Below, in pieces: positions 56,677 through 64,000 of a stretch of DNA of 64,000 nt. The notes under the pieces are model-generated. The model did not search any database, was not told where the DNA came from, and saw only the letters and a program-made list of their open reading frames with translations. Both the position numbers and the translations under genes were made by a program. The stretch is from Acinetobacter ursingii DSM 16037 = CIP 107286 (GTDB lineage: Bacteria > Pseudomonadota > Gammaproteobacteria > Pseudomonadales > Moraxellaceae). Position 1 is the stretch's first letter. Every line of letters starts with the position of its first letter. The stretch lies in assembly GCF_000368825.1 (NCBI RefSeq), contig NZ_KB849717.1, forward strand, positions 728,792 through 792,791, read 5' to 3'.

Positions 56677-57468
56677 TTAAATTCCTTTCAATACACGAGC
56701 TGCAAAAGTTTTAATATCTTTGTCCTGAATTGTGGTTTTGCCATGACTGATATTTTGGAATTGCTGATTAAAAAACTCGTTATATTGTTTACGTGCCTGA
56801 GCCAAATGCTCGTCATAACGCTGAGTAAATTCACCCACATATTCATCTTCAGATAGGCTGAGATCTTTATTGGTATCTGTTAAGAAAAATTGTTGATCAC
56901 GATGGGTCAAATAGTCGCCTAAGGTCACATAGTTTTTATTGTTATTGGCATACATTTGAATAAATTCATTCACATTCGCTGCCATTGGCATCGACAATGG
57001 AGATTTTACTTTAAAGCCATCATGTGTCCCTGTTGCGGTGGCCTCGTTCTTGGCATCTTCGGCAGTAATAATACCATCCTGATTTTTATCAAATTGATTA
57101 AAGGTTTTATGGCCAATTTCCTGATATTCCTTTAAGGTAATTTTGTCGTCTTTATTGGTATTTAATACACCAAAACGAACATGTGCCTGTTTCAACGACA
57201 TCTCACGGCGCTGCTTTAATACAGGCTCCAGTCTGGCTTGTTCATACTGCACGTATTGTTGTTGATTCACTTGCTTTTGGGTTTTAAATAAATCTGCATA
57301 ATCAGCCGCGTAGTTTTTAACAAAGGTTACATTGTCTGGATTTTTATCTTGTGGATGGTACAAGGCATAAAGGCCATAAGCCTGTGCTTCAATCTGATGA
57401 TCTGGAGCAGCCATTACAAATGAGCTAAAAATGCTGCAAGCCAAGAGGGTAAATTTAATGTGTTTCAT
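56677..57468 (-). CDS. Secreted EF-hand protein downstream of a TonB-dependent receptor
   Basis: Signal peptide (MKHIKFTLLACSIFSSFVMA) and three EF-hand-like loops: LNTNKDDKITLKEY (about 101-114), FDKNQDGIITAEDA (about 125-138), and TDTNKDLSLSEDEY (about 197-210). Periplasmic calcium binding is likely. It has 263 residues. It starts 30 bp after the receptor gene and is co-transcribed with it. It may act as a periplasmic partner of the receptor. That is inferred from position. Confidence 0.82.
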   Translation of the reverse strand: MKHIKFTLLACSIFSSFVMAAPDHQIEAQAYGLYALYHPQDKNPDNVTFVKNYAADYADLFKTQKQVNQQQYVQYEQARLEPVLKQRREMSLKQAHVRFGVLNTNKDDKITLKEYQEIGHKTFNQFDKNQDGIITAEDAKNEATATGTHDGFKVKSPLSMPMAANVNEFIQMYANNNKNYVTLGDYLTHRDQQFFLTDTNKDLSLSEDEYVGEFTQRYDEHLAQARKQYNEFFNQQFQNISHGKTTIQDKDIKTFAARVLKGI

Positions 57469-57498
57469 GATGATGTCCTAAACGATTTCTGATAATAA

Positions 57499-59784
57499 TT
57501 AATATTTAAATTCAACACTTGCGACCACATTACGGCCTACCTCAGCAGAACGATCACGCAACGTATTAATGCTTCCACTGGTACTAGTCGCGGTATTTAA
57601 TGTGCCTACACTTGAATAATTCCAATAGGTTTTGTCAAAAATGTTATTTAAAGAGACATTGAATTTCATATTTTTATTGACGTTCCAATAAGCGGACAAA
57701 TCAAATACGGTATAGCCTTTCACAGGAATATAGTTTGAGTTGGTTGAATAGGTACTCACATCCTGCGATGCGGTTTTACTATCCACAGCAGTCGTTGTAA
57801 ACCCAAGACCATAGACATGCTCAGGATCATCATAAGCAAGTGTTAGACTGGCTTTCGCAGGAGTAACAGAGTTTACCCCACTCTTTTTGCCATCGTTATC
57901 TTTGGCGCGGCCTCTGGTTTTACCTGCAACCAAGGCTACACTAAAACCATCTGCATCATGAATAAAATGTCCAAGATCTACACGTGTAGAAAGCTCCCCG
58001 CCCCAAATTGCAGCTTGTGCCAGATTTTCTGCTTCATAACATAAAAACACGCCTGAAACGGTACATTCAGATGCTGGTAAAGATTTATAATCAATGAAAT
58101 TATCGTATTTGGTATAAAACCCAGTTAAATCCAGTTTTATCCCTTCAATCGAATCATTTCTTAGCCCTATCTCAAATGCATCACTGGTTTCCTCTTTTAA
58201 ATCAGAATTACCAGCCAAATAATATGAATTGGTAGACGTGGTCTGGAAATAACTGCCTAACTCTGTTGCACTTGGAACACGTGTACCACGAGTGTATTTC
58301 GCATAAGTATAATTGTAAGGCGTTAACTGATAACTCAGTGACAATCCCGGCGATAAATAATTGAAATCTTTATCAGAAAAACCTGAATAATTTGAATTCT
58401 CTGGTTTAATTTCTTGGCGTTCTGCACGTAAAGACGGGGTCAATCTTAAAGCACGATCGAACACATCAAAAGTCATGCTATCTGACACATAGGCAGCGTA
58501 ACGATTGACTTTAGAATCAGACAAATAACTTCCCTGATATAAAGTTGATGAAGTTGGAGCACCATTACGCAATTCTTTACGATCACTTGAATATTTCTTT
58601 TGATCTACTAACAGACCATATTCAAAATGATGCACATCAAGATATTTTTCGGCATCGAGTTTGATGCCCGTATTTTCTTCTTTAAAGGTATTATTGACAT
58701 CACGATAATAAGTCGCGGCTTTATAACCCGTACGGGTATCATTATGTGATTCCTGATACCAAGCTTTGGCTTTCAACTGATCGAATAAACTAAAGTTACT
58801 TGGCTTAAACCGATAATCCAGACTGTATTGTTCGCGTTCAATATTTTGGTTTTGTGTACCATCTCCATACGTGATCCCTGTATAGGTAGAACCATCCATC
58901 TTACTAATATCATTTTTCTTTTTATAATAATCCGCGGTAAAACCCAGTTGATGTTGTTGATTAATGTCCCAGATGATACGACCTAAAATGGCATCAGATT
59001 TCCAGTCAGCAGGAAATTGTTTGGTATCCGAATTACCCTGAATTTCTTTACCATCACGATGCGCATAAGCAATCAATGCTTTAAGCGTATCATTCCCAAC
59101 AGCACCTGTAACCGAACTTAACCACGCTTCATCTGCCGAGCTATAACCCGCCTTCGCAGTAGCGGCTACATTTTTCCCATCTATCAGATAATCTTCAGGT
59201 GATTTAGTCTTGAATGAAACACGTCCACCAATCCCATCTGTTGAAGCACCCGTTGTACCTGATTGGATATTCACTGTTTGAAACATTTCAGGTTCAATAT
59301 AATCACGGCCTGCGGCACTATTACGCATACTTGCACCTGTCCAAGTCGCAACAGTTGCATCTGCGATATCAATACCATCAACATCTAGCCCTACCCGATT
59401 ACCATCAATCCCACGAATGTTATAACTACTGGTACCTGAGCCTGCATAAAAAGCACTCGCCCCGTTGGCTGCAAATGGCGCACTCACCAAAGGCAAATAT
59501 TTCACAATACTGGCCATATCTGTTGCACCTGTGCGATCTAAATTATCTCGACTAATGCTCGTCACAGAAGAGGGAACTTTGTCTTCCTTTTCAGCGTACA
59601 CCGTAATAACAGAAAGCTTAGTATAGTGATTTGAATCAGCCGTTTTACTTTCTTCTGCCGCCAAGAGACTCGTGGAGACTGGTACCATCAACATGCCAAG
59701 ACATACCGCTAAATAGTGCGGTTTCAATCGAATTTGCGGATTGACCTTATTTATGGACGTGAACTGATTCTGAGGACGATACAT
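57499..59784 (-). CDS. TonB-dependent outer-membrane receptor
   Basis: A 761-residue ligand-gated porin. Long signal peptide (cleavage near LLAAEES), TonB box-like KLSVITVYAEKE, plug domain (about 70-190, SYNIRGIDGNRVGLDVDGIDIADAT, TGASTDGIGGRVSFKTKSPEDYL), and a 22-strand barrel ending NVVASVEFKY with C-terminal aromatic. The plug wording and barrel motifs (YAKYTRGTRVPSATELGSYF, LKEETSDAFEIGLRN) fit the haemoglobin/transferrin/lactoferrin (HmuR-like) receptors. A Fur-box-like sequence lies about 110 bp upstream. Substrate probably haem or an iron-bearing protein. Confidence 0.88.
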   Translation of the reverse strand: MYRPQNQFTSINKVNPQIRLKPHYLAVCLGMLMVPVSTSLLAAEESKTADSNHYTKLSVITVYAEKEDKVPSSVTSISRDNLDRTGATDMASIVKYLPLVSAPFAANGASAFYAGSGTSSYNIRGIDGNRVGLDVDGIDIADATVATWTGASMRNSAAGRDYIEPEMFQTVNIQSGTTGASTDGIGGRVSFKTKSPEDYLIDGKNVAATAKAGYSSADEAWLSSVTGAVGNDTLKALIAYAHRDGKEIQGNSDTKQFPADWKSDAILGRIIWDINQQHQLGFTADYYKKKNDISKMDGSTYTGITYGDGTQNQNIEREQYSLDYRFKPSNFSLFDQLKAKAWYQESHNDTRTGYKAATYYRDVNNTFKEENTGIKLDAEKYLDVHHFEYGLLVDQKKYSSDRKELRNGAPTSSTLYQGSYLSDSKVNRYAAYVSDSMTFDVFDRALRLTPSLRAERQEIKPENSNYSGFSDKDFNYLSPGLSLSYQLTPYNYTYAKYTRGTRVPSATELGSYFQTTSTNSYYLAGNSDLKEETSDAFEIGLRNDSIEGIKLDLTGFYTKYDNFIDYKSLPASECTVSGVFLCYEAENLAQAAIWGGELSTRVDLGHFIHDADGFSVALVAGKTRGRAKDNDGKKSGVNSVTPAKASLTLAYDDPEHVYGLGFTTTAVDSKTASQDVSTYSTNSNYIPVKGYTVFDLSAYWNVNKNMKFNVSLNNIFDKTYWNYSSVGTLNTATSTSGSINTLRDRSAEVGRNVVASVEFKY

Positions 59785-59893
59785 AACCCACCAATAAATG
59801 ATAAAACTAAAGATAATAATTACTATTCAATAAATTAATTTATGCAGTTTTAGGCCTGATAAATTGCAGGAGAAATAAAGAATGAATAGACTT

Positions 59894-59912
59894 AAATGAG
59901 AATGATAATCAA
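59894..59912 (-). promoter_or_regulatory. Fur-box-like site upstream of the TonB-dependent receptor
   Basis: On the minus strand GATTATCATTCTCATTT, close to the Fur consensus (GATAATGATAATCATTATC). About 110 bp before the receptor ATG. Suggests iron repression. Confidence 0.6.
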
Positions 59913-60050
59913 AAGTAATAATATTTGCTACAAAAAATCACAGAAAATTGACATCCTGATTAATTTACAAGCATTTATAGATTCAATAACTTAAAAGATC
60001 GCCATAAATATTATTTGAATAATTTTCACATAAACCAAGAAAATTGACAT

Positions 60051-60078
60051 AAAAAAAGACCATGCAGGAGCATGGTCT
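60051..60078 (-). terminator. Terminator of tRNA-Met
   Basis: On the minus strand AGACCATGC / GCATGGTCT (60070-60078 with 60057-60065), loop TCCT, followed by seven T, just 3' of the tRNA. Confidence 0.88.
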
Positions 60079-60084
60079 GTTAAA

Positions 60085-60161
60085 TGGTGGCTATGACGGG
60101 ACTTGAACCTGTGACCCCAGCATTATGAGTGCTGTGCTCTAACCAACTGAGCTACATAGCC
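60085..60161 (-). tRNA. tRNA-Met (elongator, anticodon CAT)
   Basis: A 77-nt cloverleaf including an encoded CCA. Acceptor GGCTATG / CATAGCC, D arm AGCTCAGTTGGTTAGAGC, anticodon loop CTCATAA, T arm GGTTCAAGTCC. Near-identical to E. coli elongator tRNA-Met. The initiator tRNA is excluded because the acceptor has a G1-C72 pair. Confidence 0.97.
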
Positions 60162-60227
60162 GAAAACTGTGCGCGCATTATCCAAAGTTATCTGAGATAC
60201 GTCAAGCAAATTTTTCATAAAATTGGT

Positions 60228-60579
<352 letters not shown>

Positions 60580-60606
60580 AGGAGCGCATAGTAGCAAAGA
60601 TTTGGA

Positions 60607-61369
<763 letters not shown>

Positions 61370-61521
61370 TTACTCTAGTTTATTTTCTGAGAGTTGTATT
61401 CTAGCAAATCTTGATTTCTTAGCGAAGACATCGTATCAATAAGCCACCTGATTAAAATGAAAAAACTTCACCTCTGTCACTGTTTCAGGCACAATAGCTT
61501 AACTTTGGAATTTTTAAGATT

Positions 61522-61998
61522 ATGGCGAAAGCAGTAGTAGTGAAGAAAAATAACGGCGGCACCATTGCGCAGAATAAACGCGCGCGCCACGATTATTTTA
61601 TTGAAGAAAAATTTGAAGCAGGCATTGCGCTGCTAGGTTGGGAAGTAAAATCTTTACGCGCAGGCCGCATGAGCCTGACCGAAAGTTATATTATTTTTAA
61701 AAATAGTGAAGCCTATTTGTTTGGTGCACAGATTCAACCTTTACTTTCTGCATCCACACATATCGTTCCCGAAGCAACGCGTACCCGTAAATTGTTATTG
61801 TCTCGTAGACAAATTGAACAATTGATGGGTGCAGTCAATCAGAAAGGTTATTCGTGTGTACCTTTAGCCTGTTACTGGAAAGGTCATCTGGTCAAACTGG
61901 AAATTGCATTGGTAAAAGGTAAGCAGCAACACGATAAGCGTGCGACTGAAAAAGACCGTGACTGGCAGCGTGATAAGGCAAGGTTAATGCATAAATAA
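61522..61998 (+). CDS. smpB: tmRNA-binding protein SmpB
   Basis: Partner of tmRNA in ribosome rescue. Starts with [29 protein letters not shown], includes [13 protein letters not shown], and has the basic tail [13 protein letters not shown]. It has 158 residues. ssrA is not in the window. A terminator at 62027-62062 overlaps the end of the convergent flavodoxin-like gene. Confidence 0.97.
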   Translation: MAKAVVVKKNNGGTIAQNKRARHDYFIEEKFEAGIALLGWEVKSLRAGRMSLTESYIIFKNSEAYLFGAQIQPLLSASTHIVPEATRTRKLLLSRRQIEQLMGAVNQKGYSCVPLACYWKGHLVKLEIALVKGKQQHDKRATEKDRDWQRDKARLMHK

Positions 61999-62026
61999 TT
62001 TGATGCATTAACAATTAAATGAATAC

Positions 62027-62062
62027 AAAAGCCTCTGAATTTACTTTTTGGAGGCTTTTTCT
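62027..62062 (+). terminator. Terminator of smpB
   Basis: Stem AAAAGCCTC / GAGGCTTTT (62027-62035, 62051-62059) followed by TTTC. The 3' arm lies in the last codons of the convergent gene. Confidence 0.7.
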
Positions 62063-62622
62063 TTCTCTGCACAATTTAAACGATAGAGCACACCCGCAAT
62101 ATACTCCCCAAACCATATTGCAGTATCAAGATCACCTTTAGGCGGGGTAATCTCAACAGGAGCATTATCGGATTGAGTCATCAAGCCTAAACAACTCGAA
62201 AGTCGATTTAAATCTGTTTCTGTAGAACCCGTTGCCATTAATGGCAATCCAGACCAAAGCATACCGTGCTGCATCGCGAAAATATTAAGTTGTTGAAGGA
62301 CTGCGAGTTTATCACCGCTTAGACCACCAGAATTTGCAAAGCCAGCGGCAAGTTTGCCTTGCCAGAGACGATTTTTCCAACGCTTAGATGTACTATCCAT
62401 AAACTTTTTAAAATCAGCCGAAACACTTCCCATATAAGTGGGGGACCCGAAAATAATCCCGTGTGCCGCATCCAGAGCATCCCAGTCAATATGTTCAATC
62501 GACATTAAATGCACATCAATAGCTAAGGTTTTTGCACCTTGTGCAATATACGACGCAACTTTGGCAGTATGTCCATAAGGGCTATGATAAACAATACAAA
62601 GTGATTTTTTGAGCAGTGACAT
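62041..62622 (-). CDS. Flavodoxin-like FMN protein (NAD(P)H-dependent oxidoreductase, WrbA-type fold)
   Basis: A 193-residue flavodoxin fold: FMN phosphate-binding VYHSPYGHTAKVA, then GIIFGSPTYMGSVSADFKKFMD (flavin-binding loop) and GFANSGGLSGDKLAVLQQL. Similar proteins reduce quinones or other acceptors. The substrate is not known. Downstream of pgeF in the same direction, 40 bp apart. Confidence 0.82.
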   Translation of the reverse strand: MSLLKKSLCIVYHSPYGHTAKVASYIAQGAKTLAIDVHLMSIEHIDWDALDAAHGIIFGSPTYMGSVSADFKKFMDSTSKRWKNRLWQGKLAAGFANSGGLSGDKLAVLQQLNIFAMQHGMLWSGLPLMATGSTETDLNRLSSCLGLMTQSDNAPVEITPPKGDLDTAIWFGEYIAGVLYRLNCAEKEKASKK

Positions 62623-62662
62623 AAATCAATCAAACTGATAGTACTTTGAAAGTTTACCACTT

Positions 62663-63403
62663 TTATCGGATAAAAACGAATGTCGCCATGCGTCCTGTTT
62701 TGGCATTACGCCGATAAGAATAGTATTCATCTTGTTGACGATAAGAACATTGATCACCGCCAAGTATTAACTCTATTCCATGTTGCTCCAAGATATAACG
62801 CGCAATGGCATAAAGATCCGCATAAAACTTATCATCCTGTTTGCCTTGTTCAAAAGCTATATCCAGTTCTGGGTATTTTTCACAGAACGTTTTCTTGACC
62901 TCAATCCCTACCTCAAAACAGGGCTGACTAATCGCAGCACCCAGCCAAGCCCATGTCGCGCCACTTTGCATGGCTTCGATGGTATTTTCAATTATTCCAC
63001 CCGCAAGACCACGCCAACCTGCATGTAAATTCGCAACTTCTGTACCATCCCGATTGCCCAAAACCACAGGCAGACAATCAGCCGTCATCATCATCAGCGC
63101 ATGACCTTTGGTTTGAGTAACTAATCCATCTCCAACCAGTGCATCAAATGTTATTTGTTCATTAACAGTATGGCAAATAGTGCTATGGGTTTGGGTCATC
63201 CATGTGATTTTATTAACCCCATATTCGGCAAACTCATTCAGCAATATCATGCGATGCTGCTGAACACGCTCAGGATCGTCATTGACATGTAAAGCCAGAT
63301 TAAATCCAGCTAAATCAGCATGAATACTTGGCAGCGCTCCAGCATGTTGAATGGTGGTCTGTCCCACATAAACACCTTGTGGTAAACCCTGCACAAAATT
63401 CAT
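62663..63403 (-). CDS. pgeF: Peptidoglycan editing factor / purine nucleoside phosphorylase-like (YfiH, laccase domain)
   Basis: Member of the DUF152/multicopper-oxidase-like family. E. coli PgeF (YfiH) edits the composition of UDP-MurNAc peptides, and relatives phosphorylyse purine nucleosides. It has the motifs QTHS, DALVGDGLVT, ADCLPVVLGN, HAGWRGLAGGIIENT and the C-terminal YYSYRRNAKTGRMATFVFI (His, Cys, His zinc site). It has 246 residues. Follows rluD as in many gammaproteobacteria. Confidence 0.92.
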   Translation of the reverse strand: MNFVQGLPQGVYVGQTTIQHAGALPSIHADLAGFNLALHVNDDPERVQQHRMILLNEFAEYGVNKITWMTQTHSTICHTVNEQITFDALVGDGLVTQTKGHALMMMTADCLPVVLGNRDGTEVANLHAGWRGLAGGIIENTIEAMQSGATWAWLGAAISQPCFEVGIEVKKTFCEKYPELDIAFEQGKQDDKFYADLYAIARYILEQHGIELILGGDQCSYRQQDEYYSYRRNAKTGRMATFVFIR

Positions 63404-63439
63404 GAACTGATTCCTTTAATCTTGAATGGAGTTTTTCAT

Positions 63440-63482
63440 AAGCCCCTTTTATTTCCTCCTTAGAAAAAAATAAAGAGGGCTT
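63440..63482. repeat. Imperfect palindromic repeat between rluD and pgeF
   Basis: AAGCCC...GGGCTT ends (63440-63445, 63477-63482) with inner TTTTATTT / AAATAAA. On the reverse strand it shares GGAAATAAAAGG and flanking T-rich blocks with the element at 39801-39880, so it may be a third, more degenerate copy. Confidence 0.5.
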
Positions 63483-63501
63483 AAATAGTTACGAAAGAAA
63501 C

Positions 63502-64000
63502 CTAATAAGCCGCATTGTCCTGACGCAAGACCTCAACCAAATAACTAAAATCTTCTGGCCACGGTGCTTCAAACATCATATTTTCGCGAGTACGCGGATG
63601 AACCAGACCCAGTTTGGAAGCATGTAAAGCCTGACGCTTGAAAGCACGTAAGGTAATATTTAAACGTTCACTTGCTCCCGCAGGAACACGAACTCGATTC
63701 ATATAGACAGAATCGCCCACCAAACCATGGCCGATATAACTAAAATGCACCCGAATCTGATGCGTCCGCCCCGTTTCAAGTTGTGCCTGTACACGCGTAA
63801 AGTTTTGGAAACGCTCTTTGACATTATAATGCGTTACCGCATCACGCCCGCCCGGAAGAATAGCCATTTTAATACGGTCAACTGGATGACGTTTAATCGG
63901 TTCATCAATAGTACCTCCCGCCACAATATTGCCATAAACAATTAAATCGTAAATGCGGTAAACCGATTTATCTGCCAGTTGTTTACTTAAGGAAAACTGT
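63502..64000 (-). CDS. rluD: 23S rRNA pseudouridine synthase RluD, 3' part
   Basis: C-terminal 165 codons of a RluA/RluD-family pseudouridine synthase. The frame is open through the right edge, so the start is outside. It contains KSVYRIYDLIVYG, IKRHPVDRIKMAIL, LETGRTHQIRVHFSYIGHGLVGDSVYM (the RTHQIRVH family motif), and the C-terminal RQALHASKLGLVHPRT. The catalytic Asp (GRLDxxTSG) is beyond the edge. Placement before pgeF supports RluD (positions 1911, 1915, 1917 of 23S rRNA). rlmH in this window methylates one of the same sites. Confidence 0.92.
   Translation of the reverse strand, partial: QFSLSKQLADKSVYRIYDLIVYGNIVAGGTIDEPIKRHPVDRIKMAILPGGRDAVTHYNVKERFQNFTRVQAQLETGRTHQIRVHFSYIGHGLVGDSVYMNRVRVPAGASERLNITLRAFKRQALHASKLGLVHPRTRENMMFEAPWPEDFSYLVEVLRQDNAAY

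Overview
This window reads as a chromosomal segment of an Acinetobacter species. It is AT-rich, and its proteins have the form known from that genus: a 532-residue isocitrate lyase, a PBP2 starting MKQHFPLK, the ureDABCEF-G-J order, and an RnfB-like ferredoxin next to nth. No phage or plasmid backbone is visible. The only intact mobile element is one 840-bp IS5-like insertion sequence.

Layout. (1) 1-4983, minus: a very long YadA/Ata-type trimeric autotransporter, split by one apparent single-base frameshift at 3136-3138, with its membrane anchor beyond the left edge. (2) 5.3-21.6 kb: housekeeping genes (5-FCL, lon, rlmH, a LigB-type dioxygenase, gdhA, an RnfB-like protein, nth, adk, a DUF445 protein, mrdA/PBP2, rsmD, a TSUP permease) plus small envelope proteins. 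A likely unannotated small RNA lies between lon and rlmH. (3) 21.6-27.5 kb, minus: a complete nickel urease operon (ureD-A-B-C-E-F-G-J) with a sigma-54-like promoter and a palindromic repeat between ureF and ureG. (4) 27.6-35.4 kb: an SDR, two lipoproteins, a nitronate monooxygenase, aceA, a LysR regulator and a DUF21/CBS protein. (5) 35.6-48.9 kb: the most interesting part, a guanidine-nitrogen island described below. (6) 48.9-64 kb: the IS, a citrate transporter, cysDN with an upstream small ORF, a lone cobyric acid synthase, a TonB-dependent receptor with an EF-hand partner, tRNA-Met, rnpB, a YfhL ferredoxin, coaD, smpB, a flavodoxin-like protein, pgeF and the 3' part of rluD.

The guanidine island has three transcription units. 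The right-hand minus unit carries a textbook guanidine-I (ykkC) riboswitch, then two DUF1989 proteins (carboxyguanidine deiminase subunits) and a 1201-residue biotin-dependent urea/guanidine carboxylase. The middle minus unit carries a 45-residue small ORF, a NikR-like regulator, allophanate hydrolase and a lipoprotein substrate-binding protein. The left plus unit carries the ABC permease and ATPase, a 2-oxoglutarate/Fe(II) oxygenase, an unrecognised protein and an SMR exporter.

All three units start with a good sigma-54 (-24/-12) promoter. Each promoter lies beside a 28-bp site of the form GTATTA-N16-TAATAC (at most one mismatch), which has the half-site spacing of NikR operators. The NikR-like protein in the cluster has lost three of the four nickel ligands of E. 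coli NikR. My inference is a guanidine or guanidino-compound utilisation regulon under nitrogen control (sigma-54), a repurposed NikR-fold repressor and, for the catabolic unit, the riboswitch. The oxygenase may release guanidine from an imported guanidino compound. Carboxyguanidine is then converted via allophanate to ammonia, and gdhA and the urease in the same window belong to the same nitrogen economy. The IS lies about 100 bp upstream of the riboswitch promoter and may have displaced its enhancer.
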